Positions 1 through 12,500 of a DNA stretch of 64,000 nucleotides are shown here, piece after piece (position 1 is the first letter of the stretch; each line of letters opens with the position of its first letter). This stretch comes from Conus ventricosus (lineage: Eukaryota; Mollusca; Gastropoda; Neogastropoda; Conidae), in assembly GCA_018398815.1 (NCBI GenBank), contig CM031610.1, positions 29,108,788-29,172,787 on the forward strand. The letters run 5' to 3'. The notes beneath the pieces were generated by a model, which saw nothing but the letters and a program-made list of their open reading frames with translations, had not been told where the DNA came from and made no database searches. The position numbers were made by a program, and so were the translations under genes.

Positions 1-480
1 CCACACGTTCATCATGTTTCCCATCAGTGTCAAGCTGTACGCATGTTGCTCCTGCAACGCTAGTTTCCCCAGTGACGGTGGAACACTTCGGTTAACATTG
101 TCCCATTCATCTAAACCAAAAACAACATGTTTGTGCCTTTCTCTTTCTTTCGCATTCCCGGCCATGCTAGATCCTCAACCCACTTAGCAAGGCGAAATCT
201 GCAGTCCACCGCAGAGACCCCACCAGTCCCCACAGCCGGACCTCAACCGGACTAGGTAACGTCTGGCGTACTATTACTTCTCCAGTCGCTGTAGTTGGGC
301 CCCAATGAGGCTGGAGGCCCGGCGCTATCACCGACTGGAGAACCACGGGACGAGCACCATACCGTCGAAGATCAGTCTGCACGGCAATAATGGGTGACAC
401 TCGTAGTGTCTTGTCTTATCCTGTGCTGGTGACTCTGCAGGGGGTGTGCCCGCTGGCCTCAGCCGACGCAGTCCGACTTC
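1..480. other. Intergenic sequence, no gene recognised
   Basis: Moderately GC-rich sequence without a recognisable reading frame or motif. Its texture (long non-repetitive GC-rich stretch among AT-rich sequence) resembles untranslated parts of retroelements, but I cannot name a family. Confidence 0.3.
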
Positions 481-585
481 AGCTCATGGTTGTCTGGTTA
501 CCCCGTTAATACGTGCAGGTGTGGACTGCACGTTTTCCTTCTCTAATGCTATGTTGGTTCGCGGCACTTTCGTCCGTATTATACA

Positions 586-603
586 CCCCCCCCCCCCCCC
601 CCC
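586..603. repeat. Poly-C tract (18 C) followed by (CA)n
   Basis: An uninterrupted run of 18 C residues is directly followed by a short CA/CACC repeat to about 633. It is one of several G/C homopolymers in the window. Confidence 0.9.
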
Positions 604-895
604 ACCACACACACACACACCACCCACCCACCCTCGTACAAGACTTTGGGGACTCCCAATCCACCAACCAGGGGATGCGCCTACTACGCTGTATGTCTCC
701 GGCGCGAGACACCCGGTCTGGAGATATACCCGGTTGAGGGGAACACGTTTGGAGTCGAGGAGGGGCTACAGCGGACTACGCAGTCATCGGGCGAAAGGCG
801 ATGATCAAGACCGACGAAACCAAGTATAAGCAGAGCTGTTTTTTTCTCGTGACTAAACATCTATTTATAGTTTGGCCATGTTACGGCAAGATCAG

Positions 896-967
896 TACAC
901 ACGCACGCACGCACGCACGTACGCACACGCACGCACGCACGCACGTACGCACGCACGCACGCACACA

Positions 968-1006
<39 letters not shown>
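896..1006. repeat. (ACGC)n / (CA)n compound microsatellite
   Basis: ACGC tetranucleotides with GTACGC variants grade into a pure CA repeat. The same ACGC-to-CA transition recurs at 4521-4621 and 4857-4945, so this compound microsatellite type is a genome habit. Confidence 0.9.
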
Positions 1007-1007
<1 letters not shown>

Positions 1008-4000
1008 CATCTTGATATCCTATTTACAATGACCTGTTGTCATTAATCATCAAATATCAACTCGGCACAAAACACCAACACATTGTAAGGGTGTCACGCA
1101 CGAACTGACACAGGTCGCCTCGGTGACAATTGTGGAGTGTGACCCGTCCAGTGCCAGGTGGCAGTGACCGTGAAGTGCGTGAATCCTGCCGGGAATTTGC
1201 TTACGGTTAACTTTGGAGGGGGGAGGGAGGAGAGTGTCAAGCTCGTCGGAATAGTGAGGTTTACGTGTGTAAACAAACGCTCGTGAAACTGGAGTTCTTC
1301 GTTGTGTATGGGGAATTCCGTGAATGTGAGTGCTGTCTTGTGAGTTTCGAGGTGAACTCGGAGTGTCGTGGTGTATCTGCCAAGTTAGTACGAACTGAGG
1401 CGTTATCCACGAAGGTTGGGTTGGCCTCGTGCTCAGGTTGTTCCTGCCGTTGGGGCAGGGGTTGGTGGTATGCCCTCGACCGACTTTTGAAGGTTTGGTA
1501 CCAGGTTGAAGACTGTCGATGTTTCGGTGTTCAGCGACGGGTTCTGCATGTCCAGGGCGTTGGCTGTTGGCAGTGTCCCGGCGACTGAGGGTGTCGTCCA
1601 GTGTGTCGTCCGCGTCTTGACTGTCGGTGTTTGGTGTTCAGCGACGGGTGCTGCACGTACCAGGGCGTTGGCTGTCTGGCAGTGTCCCGGCGACTGAGGG
1701 TGTCGTCCATTGTGTGTCGTTCCTGTTGTTGTCTAAGGTGAGCGGGGTAAAGTAGCGGAAAGTTGGAGGGCTGTGTAGTTGGTTGTTTGTAGATATCATG
1801 GTTTCATCAACTTTTGTGTTTCAGTTCCCGGAACGGGAGGATTTCCTTTTAATTTGATTTTTATTCGCAAAGATTCTTTTTATGTGAATTTGGCTAAGAG
1901 GAGATTTAAATGTGCGGAAGTTTGAAGAGAAGAAAAGAAATATAATTTGAACTTAAGGTCGAGGAAAAAAACCCCGTAATATGGGAATGAAATAATGTGC
2001 GTTGCGGTTCTACACTGATACAGATAGGTGAATGTGTTACAGCGGTATTGATGCGCTAAGACATAATATGTTGTACTTGGTAGTGGTCGCTGGTGTACAA
2101 GAATATCGGTTTTAAGTTTGATAAAGATTGGTTATTTTCGGAGAGTGTACGTTGGTATCGGAGGACGGGAATTTTTAATATAAAAAGAGGAGACTGTCAC
2201 GCGGTGCGTGCTAGGTACGGAGGGCAGACTGCTTGTGATGTGTCTGGGCGTGTGTGAGGTTTATTGATAGGTGACGGGTGGTGGTACCTTGGATAGACAC
2301 GTCTTGTGGAAGTTCACTTTTGGCGTTTGCATTGGAACTAAACGGGTTGGATGGGCGGAAAGGAGAATTAGGGATAGTTATATTAATAAGAGTTGTTGTT
2401 TTTTTTTTCAATTATTATTAAAGATTTGCAGGTGAACTCATAATTGTGTTAAATACAATAGTAGTATTAGTTAGATTACTTGGTATAGGTTATTATGATT
2501 AGAAATAGAAGAGAAAAAAATTAGCAGATGATAATAATAAAGGTGTTTAAGATATTTAGGAATTGTTTCAGAAGCCTACATTTGGTGTGTATATATGTAT
2601 ATGGTTGTTTTAGTCGACTGTGGTGCACTAGTATTCAAAGATGTTTTCCGCAGCATTGTGGTGTCGGTAGACAATGTATAGCAGCGCTCGGAAATCCTTG
2701 TCGAGTTTATGTAATTGGTGATTGTCATGGTGCTTGATAATTTTTGATGACATTTGTAGAATTGTGATTGTGCCTGCTAGGAAATTGGGATACCCAGGTT
2801 CAATTCTATTATTTTGGTTTTGCTTGAATGTGTTTGATTCTATTAAGCATGTTACTGAGTAATTGATCCTGAATTGTGACGGTACTATCGTCACTAACGG
2901 TCGGATTGTTCGTTTGCTCGTTGCAGTGAATATGATTTATAATTTTATTGAATCATTGTCTTGGAGACCTCGATGGGAAATGAAGTCGTGGGCATGTAAT
3001 TCAGATAGTGTAATCACTTTTATCAAGGAATGGTTATAATTTTTGTTGTGGCTGTTGATGGAAGTGGAAAGTCAATGAAATTGGTTTACATGTGTAATGG
3101 AACATTTCTGGTGTGAGAGAATTTTGATGTCAAGGTGGCTGGTTGTATAAGTCATGATTTAAGTTCCAATTAGCTGTCGCACTTTGGGTTGTGACATGTA
3201 AACACCCAGAACCATTTACTTTAGTGAAGCAACAAATAAGTATAACTGTATTCTTCTGTGGTAGTAAGACATTTCCTTTTGCACAGGGTTCCGGCGAGTT
3301 GTGTGTACCTCCCCTACACGGCAAATCCGTGAGGGTCGGCCTCTCTGGTGGTGGGGTTGGCACCGCCATCCCCACTGTCATCCCTGCCACTTTTCTGCCG
3401 GAGTGGGGACGCACCGGAGCGGCAGGATGCGTTCCGGTCGGGACGTCATCCCTCTTCCACAGTCCGAGGGTGTGGCAACTGTCTCTTCAACTGTCCCTTC
3501 AAAATGTCTCTTCAACTGTCTCTTCAGGGGGGCAAGCGTCTTGAGGGCCCACCGCAGTATTACATCAGCGTGTGACTCGCGGGTGTGGTTGGTGCCGGTA
3601 GGGAGGGAACCGCGTTTTCGACGTGTCACAACGTTCCTCTCCTATTTACCTATCAAGCGCTTCAGTGAAGGTTGTGTTTTGGCGGTTGCATTAGTGAGAG
3701 CGCCGTCAAGCAGACGACGGTTTCACAACCATATCGGGAAACGCTGTGTTGCCGTTTGTTGTTTTTTTTGTGTGTGGTTTTGTTTTTTTTTGAAGAAGTT
3801 TTTTTTTTTTTTTTTCCTGTGTCAAGTACCCGCCAGGGACTTCGGATGAAGTATTGAAAGTACAACAGTGGGTGCGGGTTACTTGAACAATTGGTGTTGA
3901 ACATTTGGGGGTTAAGCTTTTGTGTCCGGGTGGTTTGACACCGGCATATAAAAATTAGCAGAAAGAATACATTTTGGAAAAGAGACATCGCGTGGGCATC

Positions 4001-4516
4001 TCAGGTTTATGAGGTATCAACCTTGTTTGGTATTTCAGCCTGGGGTTACCAGGGGATGTGATGAGTCACCCTTGTTTCCTTCGGGTATTAGCCTTCGGTG
4101 GGCTGAGGTGTGTATTTGTGCCTCCTGAGGGAAGGGTTGTTATATGTAAACGTGCAGCACATGCGTGCACGGGTATGCATAAGGGGCCCTGTGTTGATGG
4201 TCGAGTATTGATAGTATTGTTGGATTCTTTTGGGGTTTGTTTGTTTTTTTTGTGTGTGTATGTGTGGGGAAAAACTGCCTAGGTGTCGGATATATAAAGG
4301 TATTGGTGTTTCATCTGCCATTCTGTGGGTGAGAGTGCGTGTGTGAATGCAAATAAAGCCTTCTGTTTGTGCACTGTATTTTCTTTTGTGTGTGTTTGTT
4401 GTGTGGCGTTCATACTTAGTAAAAGGGGGAAAGGGAGTGGTTATAACGGGGGATATATTAATACATATATCCTGTCTACTGTCTTATACAGTGACAATGG
4501 GTGTTTCATTTAATTC
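1007..4516. other. Intergenic stretch, no gene recognised
   Basis: Apart from a two-copy 108-bp tandem repeat at 1511-1711 and a T-rich tract at 3758-3816, this stretch shows no exon, RNA gene or transposon that I recognise. Open frames are short and have no domain signature. Confidence 0.4.
1511..1711. repeat. 108-bp tandem repeat, two copies
   Basis: The unit starting with GACTGTCG at 1511 is repeated from 1619 with a few substitutions and a small indel. Both copies share the segments GTGTTCAGCGACGGG, CAGGGCGTTGGCTG and AGTGTCCCGGCGACTGAGGG. Function unknown. Confidence 0.85.
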
Positions 4517-4520
4517 TATT

Positions 4521-4572
4521 CGCGCACGCACGCACACGCACGCACGCACGCACGCACACACACAACACACAC

Positions 4573-4621
<49 letters not shown>
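4521..4621. repeat. (ACGC)n / (CA)n compound microsatellite
   Basis: ACGC repeats at the left pass into about 60 bp of CA repeat. Confidence 0.9.
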
Positions 4622-4625
<4 letters not shown>

Positions 4626-4856
4626 GTGTTTGTTTCACAGCGGATTTTCATATGTAATTAAGATGAAATAAACTTCTCAATACTGTAGCATTATACTAGC
4701 TTATTGAAAAGTAAAATTAGATTTTTAAAAGTCAGTTACGCTCAAGGAGTTTTCCCAAGGAACGAACAAATTTTGAAAATCAATCAGATTGTTTCTGCAT
4801 AATGAAGAATAAGGTAAACAGTTAAAAAGAAAAGCTAACAAACAAACGAAAACCAC

Positions 4857-4859
4857 ACA

Positions 4860-4923
<64 letters not shown>

Positions 4924-4945
4924 CACACCACACACACACACACAC
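4857..4945. repeat. (ACGC)n / (CA)n compound microsatellite
   Basis: About 55 bp of ACGC repeat followed by CA repeat. The overlapping cysteine/valine/alanine reading frames on the minus strand are translation of the repeat only. Confidence 0.9.
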
Positions 4946-5533
4946 TCCCTCACTCACGCGTTCATCACGTGTAAGTTCCACCCGATATATGTGTATTTCA
5001 GTTAATGCATAAATGCTAGTAATTTCAGTTTTGTTTTATAATTTGTGCGCTTGGAACAAACATTTTTGTCCATTATAAAACTATATAAAATGTATGTGGT
5101 CTGTTACTGTTTCTTGTCTGTTTCAAACAAAATAAGTCAAAATTCAGTGACAGTCTAGCAACTATTTCTTTCTCTGCCAACCTTCAAAATCCATATCCAG
5201 TATTCTCAAGTACCAATACAAAATCACAAATAGTGATGGATTCAGTCCCAATAAAGCTGCACCTGTCATTCTCTGACAGTTATATTTAGTAACACGAAAC
5301 ACACTGTAGTAACACACTGTAGACATGACTAACATTCCTATCTATGTCTTGAGAATTTGCCAGCTATACTGTGGAATAGAACAATGGGGAAAAAAATCAT
5401 TAAATAAATAAACACAAAACAACACACACACACACACACACACACATACATTATATGTACACACAACACATACATTATATGTACACACACACACACCACA
5501 CACACACGCACACATACTTATATGTATACATCT

Positions 5534-5579
<46 letters not shown>

Positions 5580-6298
5580 TCTTCTTCTTCTTCCTAAAAC
5601 CCCGGTTCACTCAAAAACGAGTAGGTCACCAGCGCGCATGTTAAAAAGTAAAATAAAATAACATAAAACAGTGCGACTCAGACTGTTGGCCCCTGGAGCA
5701 AATTTAGCAAAAAAGGGGTCGCACTCGATATTCAAGAAGAAAAAAAGCAATGGCCAAATTCAGGCCCAGGTAATAGTAAAATATCAGGGAAGTAAAAATA
5801 GAAAATCGTCAATATGCAGATCTCAAAACTGTCGAATCAATTTGTTTTTTTGAATGAGATATATATGTGGTGTGTGTGTGTGTGTGGTAAACGTAAGAGA
5901 TCTTTTCCTAAAAATATACGTAAAACGTGTTCACAAACGAGTGCCTATGCAATGCCCTTGTGACAAAAATAGGCACGCTGTCATTGCACAAAAGAGAGTC
6001 TTGATTGGTTAGTAAATTTACCCAGACCAATCAATGTTGCGAGATATTTTTATCTGACGAAGCGACTAAGTGATAAATGCAATAGGCTTAAGAAGGAAGG
6101 ACAGAGCTGTTAACTTGATTTCATTAGATCTTCGTAACCAACTGGACAGAATACATTCATTTAGCTATTGATTGTTGCAATTGTATCATGACGAATCGTT
6201 CAATTACTGGAAAAACTCTGCGACTTTAGTGTACTTAGGTCTCACGTCAAAATGATGTTTTCTTGTTTTGGAAGTGAAGGTAAGCTGGAATTTGCGCA

Positions 6299-6336
<38 letters not shown>

Positions 6337-6630
6337 AGGGGAGGGGGGATAAGGGAAGGAGTGATGTAGAGAGCTAAGTTTTTCTCCAATTCAAAATAAG
6401 TAATTAAGCTTACTGTGTTTGAAACACAAACTACAAGCGGTTCAATCATTCGTTTCTGGACTATATTAGCCAGAACGGTCTTACATTATTTGAACTGAAA
6501 TTCTCCTTAAACGTCTGCCGGTTGGTGTCATTATTCACATTCATTCATTCATTTGTTCATTTATTCATTTGTTCACCTCGTTCATTTAGAGTTCAATTGA
6601 ATTCATTTATTTATTTATTTATAATTTAGG

Positions 6631-6668
<38 letters not shown>

Positions 6669-6705
6669 TATATATATATATTATATATTATATATTATAT
6701 ATATA

Positions 6706-6759
<54 letters not shown>

Positions 6760-7380
6760 AAAGAAAAAGCTCGTTACCGACCCACACAATTCGCCACTGC
6801 CCCAAATATATCTCTTTAGTGTTATATTACTATAGTTATCATTATTATCCGTAGTAGTAGTTTTTGTTATATATTTGTTTTGGTGTTACTTCTTCATGTA
6901 TGCATTATCAGGTAAATTCAATGTGCCTTTGCTTCTCGTCATTTACTTACTTTAATTTCATTTATTTGTTTGCTTGTTTTGTTTTTCTTTTCTTTGTTTC
7001 ATGTCCTGTCGCATATTTGTTCTTTGCGCACCAACTTTAAAACCAAAGCCTATATCAATTAATGTTGTTGATGCTGTGGCGCTTGAGTTTTACACGCTCG
7101 ACTGAGTCTTTTCTCTGTCCTCTCACTTAATATGCATTACTGATATTATTTTCATCTCTTCAGTTTAGTAGTTGATGTCGTTACTATTGTCGCTTTCTTC
7201 CTCAGTTATCGTAACAGGCTCAAAGCAAAATTATCATCACTCTTTACATATTGTTGTTGTTCTTTTCTGTCTGGGTTGCAGTAACAAGTACAAAATATGA
7301 GCACCGCCCCCTTTAAACATGGCTGCTTTATTATTATCATTATTATTATTATTATTATCATTTTTATTCCCCCACCACAG
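4946..7380. other. AT-rich intergenic stretch with microsatellites
   Basis: Contains (CA)n at 5418-5450 and 5484-5514, (CT)n at 5529-5576, (GT)n at 6302-6334 and the CA/TA/TG palindrome at 6629-6742. No gene or RNA recognised. Confidence 0.5.
6629..6742. repeat. Self-complementary (CA)n-(TA)n-(TG)n tract
   Basis: A CA repeat (about 32 bp), an irregular TA/ATATTA core (about 50 bp) and a TG repeat (about 30 bp) follow one another. The CA and TG arms are complementary, so the whole tract can fold into a hairpin or cruciform. A short GA repeat follows. Confidence 0.9.
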
Positions 7381-7630
7381 GACTAGCGAGGGCAGCTACT
7401 GACAGACTCCGGGGAGTCCTGAAGGAGGAAGAGAGGGGCCAGAGCCGAAGGAAGAAGACGCAAGGTGGTGGTGGTCGGGGACGGAGAATGCGGCAAGACG
7501 TGTCTGCTGCAAGCTTCTGCCGCGACACGTACAACCAGCAGGGCTACCTGCCCACCGTCTTTGACACCGAGGTGGTGGATGTGGAGCTGGACAAGACCAC
7601 GGTACGTGTGAGGGCTGTGACAATCCAGTG

Positions 7631-8170
7631 GTGACAACGCTGCACTTTCAGTCTTGAAAGTGTCTGTCTGTCTGGGGAGAGTGGGTGGGTGGGGTGGGGT
7701 AGGTGCGGTGGGGAGGGGGATGACGAGGGAAGAGGAGAGGGGGGGAGACAGGAAGGACGAGATTAATAAGTTGATGTTTTGATCATCAGTGTTGTTGTCT
7801 AAAATGATAATGTTGTTATCCGGTCGATAATGAAAAAAAAAAATTCAAAATAGAGCTTAACTTTTATCATGTTTGCATGCTAGCCTATTTGATTATTCTT
7901 ATTTGTCATGGTCGACTTAGATAACTGGTCTAGCATCACTTTATCCCATGCAGGAAACAGATAATGAAAATATCAAATTGATTTCATCTCGTCCTCCAGT
8001 AAGGTTACACGATTTCAAAATTCTCGACTTTAACAACAATACCAAATACTGTGAAACTGTTCAGGTATATAATTATTGTCAATGTACGGTGATCGAAGAT
8101 CAGAGGGATACTGCAACAGACACTTCGGCATCTGCTCCCAGTCATGTGATAATCAGTAAAATAGGGACCA
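7631..8170. other. Intron-like stretch of the Rho pseudogene
   Basis: GT/GGGT-rich sequence near 7660-7750 followed by AT-rich sequence. No feature recognised. Confidence 0.4.
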
Positions 8171-8191
8171 TGAATGTCCAGTCTTTCCGTG

Positions 8192-8252
<61 letters not shown>
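8192..8252. repeat. (CT)n microsatellite
   Basis: About 60 bp of pure CT repeat. Confidence 0.95.
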
Positions 8253-8255
<3 letters not shown>

Positions 8256-8349
8256 TTACATTCTTCCCACCTATTTTATCACACGGTGCCCTATCTGTAC
8301 ATTCTGACGGTACATCACGGACAGTGAATGCAAAACTATGTCCTCTGTT

Positions 8350-8771
8350 CAAGATGTCCCTCTGTGCGTGAGCCATTCAGATAGTACAGATGATCACTGA
8401 CAATTGATAGGCCTACAATGTGATTATTCATCCTTAGTTCAAGGCGTCCCTCTGTTGATGCTCCTTGCAGATTGAACTGATGATCACAGGCAATAAATAC
8501 AATGTAACACCCAGTCCTCAATTCAAGTTCTCCATCTGTTTTAAGTTACGTTCCTTGCAGGTAGAATTGATGAGCACGGAGAATTGATACAATGTAACCA
8601 ACAGTCTTCAGTTCAAGTTGTCTATCTATGTATGTGCTATGCAGGTAGACCTGATGATCACAGACAATTAATATACTGTAACTAACAGTCTTCAATTCAT
8701 GATGTCCCTCCATGTGTATGTGCCTTGCACGTAGTACAGATGATTACATACAGTTGATTCATTGCCCCCCA
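8350..8771 (+). repeat. Older minisatellite of splice-acceptor units (84-90 bp)
   Basis: Diverged units contain a pyrimidine-rich segment with GTCCCTCTGT, then (C)TTGCAG and a copy of the first ~18 bases of Rho exon 2 (GTAGAACTGATGATCACA and variants). Exon-like starts fall near 8381, 8471, 8561, 8645 and 8731, giving periods of 84-90 bp. They are the diverged predecessors of the homogeneous array that follows. Confidence 0.8.
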
Positions 8772-9167
8772 GTGCTCAGTGTAATGTGTCCCTCTGTGTG
8801 TTCTTGCAGGTAGAGCTGATGATCACAGTGCTCAGTGTAATGTGTCCCTCTGTGTGTTCTTGCAGGTAGAGCTGATGATCACAGTGCTCAGTGTAATGTG
8901 TCCCTCTGTGTGTTTGCAGGTAGAGCTGATGATCACAGTGCTCAGTGTAATGTGTCCCTCTGTGTGTTCTTGCAGGTAGAGCTGATGATCACAGTGCTCA
9001 GTGTAATGTGTCCCTCTGTGTGTTCTTGCAGGTAGAACTGATGATCACAGTGCTCAGTGTAATGTGTCCCTCTGTGTGTTCTTGCAGGTAGAGCTGATCA
9101 CAGTGCTAAGTGTAATGTGTCCCTCTGTGTGTTCTTGCAGGTAGAACTGATGATCACAGTGCTCAGT
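8772..9167 (+). repeat. Younger minisatellite of splice-acceptor units (53-56 bp)
   Basis: Units begin GTGCTCAGTGTAATGTG at 8772, 8828, 8884, 8938, 8994, 9050, 9103 and 9159 (periods 56, 56, 54, 56, 56, 53 and 56). Each holds a pyrimidine/GT-rich tract, TTCTTGCAG and the beginning of Rho exon 2 (codons for VELMIT). The array is split by the SINE at 9168-9597, with one more unit at 9601-9654 before the true exon. Near identity implies recent expansion. Confidence 0.93.
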
Positions 9168-9597
9168 AGGGGAGCCGGAATAGCTCAGTTGGTAGAGCGC
9201 CTGACTCGTAATCTTGGTGATCCTGGGGTTGCGGGTTCGAACCTCCGCCGGGGCGTTTCGGTACAGGGGGATTTTTCCCTCGGAGTTAACATTGGTTCTG
9301 ACTCCATTTCCCATACAGTCCTTCGAATGAGACTATAAACCGAGGTTCCGTGTGTGAACGCATGCATAACATCTTGCACACACGTAAAATCCCATCACCA
9401 ACTTTCGGAAGAGAAGGCCAGTTTGGCCGTTGGTATGGATGACACGTTACACATAGCATGCACCTTCCCCGAAGATGGAGTATGGCTGCCTTAATGGCGG
9501 GATAAAAAAAAACGGTCATACACACAAAACTCCACTCCCTTTGTATACAGGCAGTGTCCGCAGGGTATCAGCCTGCGACGCAGAAAGAAAAAAAAAG
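9168..9597 (+). mobile_element. tRNA-headed SINE, apparently full length
   Basis: A tRNA-like head (about 9176-9252) has an A box (TAGCTCAGTTGG) and a B box (GGTTCGAACC). A ~350-bp body follows, containing TAAACCGAGGTTCCGTGTG and AAAATCCCATCACCAAC, and the 3' end is an A-rich CGCAGAAAGAAAAA. The element is flanked by the 12-bp direct repeat ACAGTGCTCAGT (9156-9167 and 9598-9609), as expected for LINE-assisted retroposition. It inserted into one unit of the splice-acceptor array. Partial relatives lie at 19321-19427 and 23762-23866. The body resembles common gastropod SINEs (inference from memory). Confidence 0.9.
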
Positions 9598-12500
9598 ACA
9601 GTGCTCAGTGTAATGTGTCCCTCTGTGTGTTCTTGCAGGTAGAGCTGATAAATCACAGTCCCCGTGTAATGTTTTCCCTCTGTGTGTTCTTGCAGTAGAA
9701 CTGATGATCACAGACACGGCAGGCCAAAAAGATTACGACCGCCTCCGACCTTACTCCTCCCCGGACTCTGATGTCGTCATAATCTGCTTCGCCATCGACA
9801 ACCCAGACAGCCTGGAGAACGCCCGCCTCAACGGGAAACCCTGAGGTCCGCCACTTCTGCGGCAACGTCCCTGTCTTCTCGTGGGCAACAAGAATGGACC
9901 TGCGGGTCAGGAGAGGCTGAGCCCAGAGCGCAGTGTGGCCTTTAGCGAAGACTTTCTGGACTTTCCCCGAGTGTTGTCCAGTGCCACCCTTATCAAACAG
10001 GTCCTGTGAAGATGTCGTCTGGCAAAAAGATGGGGCAGACCTCGGGGCTGAAGGGTACTGGGAAACGTCGGCCCCTGTTGGACCCGGGATGGCGGAGGTG
10101 TTCCAGGCTGCCAGTAGAGCCGCCCTGAGGCCCCCCGCACAGTGGGGCGAAGAAGGCCCGCTGCAAAGAACGATGCAAACAAAAGGAAATTTCCTGGACA
10201 GGATCAGGTTTAAAGAAATGGTTGTCAAGTTTGAAACAGATGTTCAGACAGAACTGAGAGTTGAAAGAGTTAAAAAAAGACTCGGGCCTTTGGGTTCTTG
10301 TGCAATGCGTTGAATATTCAACATTTTTCTAAGACTTTCAACTTTTGGAAATCTTTTTTTAATGAACAATATTTCCTTTAAAAAAGTTGGAAAGGTGTCT
10401 TACGGGAAGTGCCCTTGCTGACTGGCTTTATACGAGTCAGGACCGATCCGTGAGACAAATAAAACATTGGAGGCTTTATATGCAATCGCCGCTGTTAAAA
10501 AGCAGCTTCCGAGGCGAGGGTCGCTTCCTAGCCTTGCACTGCACCCCGTTATGGATGGATATTGATCGCTCTAGGGACCGAACTTCTAGAGAACCGTAAG
10601 AAAAACGTTTTTTTTTGGGCTCATTATGTAGAACATCAACTGCAAAAGTGTGCTGGATTACTGGGAATGAGAACACCCCCCCCCCCCCCCCCCCAAAAAA
10701 AAAAGGGAAAACATTTTTCATGCGCTTTTTGTTATATTGTTGTATGACTGTGCTTCAGCTTTCCTTTGCAACTGATTTGTAGATCTCTAAAAAGAACATG
10801 TTAATTCCTAGAAAACCTCAGCAGGAATATAAATCCATCTGCAGTCTTCGCGGGGTTTCCACTGGAATAATTGGCTAAAGGAATTTACTGCAGCGACTCT
10901 GGCGTGCACTGACTGCTGAAAACCTTGCTACAACCACCAGAACCAAATGGTACACAATGATTGCATCAATCCACCTCCCTTTCTTTAATGTCTTCAAACA
11001 TCGCAGGGCTCAAGCTTTGAGGCTAAACAGGACATGCATGCAGCTACTCTCTGTCTGTAATGTCTTCAAACATACCGTAGCTAGAGGCATGACACTCGAA
11101 ATGTTGGGACACGCACGCAGCTGCTCTATCCTTCAGTAATTTCCATCCCCATGGCTTTGGGCCCAAAACTAAGACATGAAACGGTATATATCTACAGTTT
11201 TAATGGTTCAAAAGTTCAGAGTCAGAAATGAAGAAAATAAAAATGTATACAAACACACATGCACAAACGCTTGAGCGTACACACATGCATAGTACCACAT
11301 AAATGCATCCTTCCAGTTTGAAAGAAATTATTCGTTTCAGTTAAATGTCCAGTCCTCCTCCCATCATACATCTCTTCTACTGCCTTTTTTTAAAATAAAG
11401 AAACAAACACACAAACTTTATACAATGCCGAAACTTAAGTTTGATATTTGCTGGTATTGAGGTAGGGTGTTACAAAACCAACGAAAATACCAGAAAAAAA
11501 ATGCAGCTGGTAAATACCCAACAGTAGAATCCTTTTTAGAATGTTCCTGTATTATTCCTGAGTAAGAACATCCGTCACAAGCTTTTTTTACACTCATGTG
11601 AAAATTTTTTATTTATGCGTTTTACTTACTGTGTGCTTGAATTTGTGTCATCAGTTTTGGATGTGCCATTTGAAAATTCTGCTATTGCTTGTGATTAAAA
11701 TCTCACATTTTACTGCTGAAAGAAGTGTGTGAAAATCTACCGCACCAGATTCTGTCTGTCTGTCTGTCCTGTCGTCGTCTGTCTGCTCTCTCTCCTCTCC
11801 CCCTCTCTCTCTCTCTCTCTCTCCTCTCCCCTCTCCGTGTGAGTGTGAGTGAGTGAGTGAGTGTGTGGTGTGTGTGTGTGTGTTTTGTGTGTGTGTGTGA
11901 CACATACTTTCATACCACAGTAAATTTTCCAAACCAGATTTGCAGATACGGTCACAGGAACCACGTGCCCCCTTTTCAGCGTTGAAGGCTTTGAAACACA
12001 TAAAGAAACCCACATCTTGAAGAAAGACTGACGACATTGTTGAACCCAAGGCCTGAAAGAAACCAGCCACTTACCTTGGTCTGCCAGTGAATGGACCATT
12101 GAGCAGGCTTGGAAGTTAAAAAACAGATTTGCTGATGGTCAGATTCTTGCCGCCGACCGAAACCATCTGTAGAGTAATTACTGACTCATGTGTCGGGGGG
12201 AGCAGGATGTCTAAACAACCCTTTCTCAGTCCAAAGTATGACTTGAAAAATGTCATCATGGGGTCAGAGGAAAGATCACACTTGGGACTTCCATGCTAAG
12301 GAAGCTCAGTATCGTCACATGTGGATGGATGCATTCTAGAGGCATTTTCATCATCAGTGGAAGTGGCCCAGAGTACAATACTTGAACCTGTAGTGTTTCT
12401 TGGATTCATCAACCCAAACCCCACAGTATTTATCGTCAAGAAGTAGGGTCTTTAAAGTTTACAACGCGCTTTGGTGGTTTGATTCCAAAGGAGATGGGCC

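Larger units (their letters stand above)
7383..10190 (+). pseudogene. Rho-family small GTPase gene, broken
   Basis: Two exon-like blocks encode a Rho-type GTPase. Block 1 (about 7450-7601) carries the P-loop, read as VVVVGDGECGKTCLLQ, and after a one-frame change the switch I region with YLPTVFDTEVVDVELDKTT. It ends at a good donor (GTACGT). Block 2 (9696 to about 10180) carries switch II/G3 [20 protein letters not shown], then PDSLENA, LVGNK (the N/TKxD region, altered to NKNG) and a C-terminal GMAEVFQAASRAALR segment typical of Rho. Frame changes occur within block 1, after PDSLENA and again near 9990-10040, and the acceptor of block 2 has lost one G compared with the repeated copies before it (TGCAG|TAGAA rather than TGCAG|GTAGAA). 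No clear CAAX end is visible in one frame. I infer a decayed Rho gene; sequencing indels in a live gene are the alternative. Confidence 0.75.

Noticed and set aside
167..400. Short minus-strand ORF near the window start
   Set aside because: No domain, no splice context and no support beyond being open.
8772..9160. CRISPR-like array
   Set aside because: Units are contiguous tandem repeats without unique spacers, in a eukaryotic intron.
9176..9252. Possible tRNA gene with A and B boxes
   Set aside because: The acceptor stem does not pair properly, the sequence continues into a SINE body with an A-rich tail, and the whole unit has target duplications.
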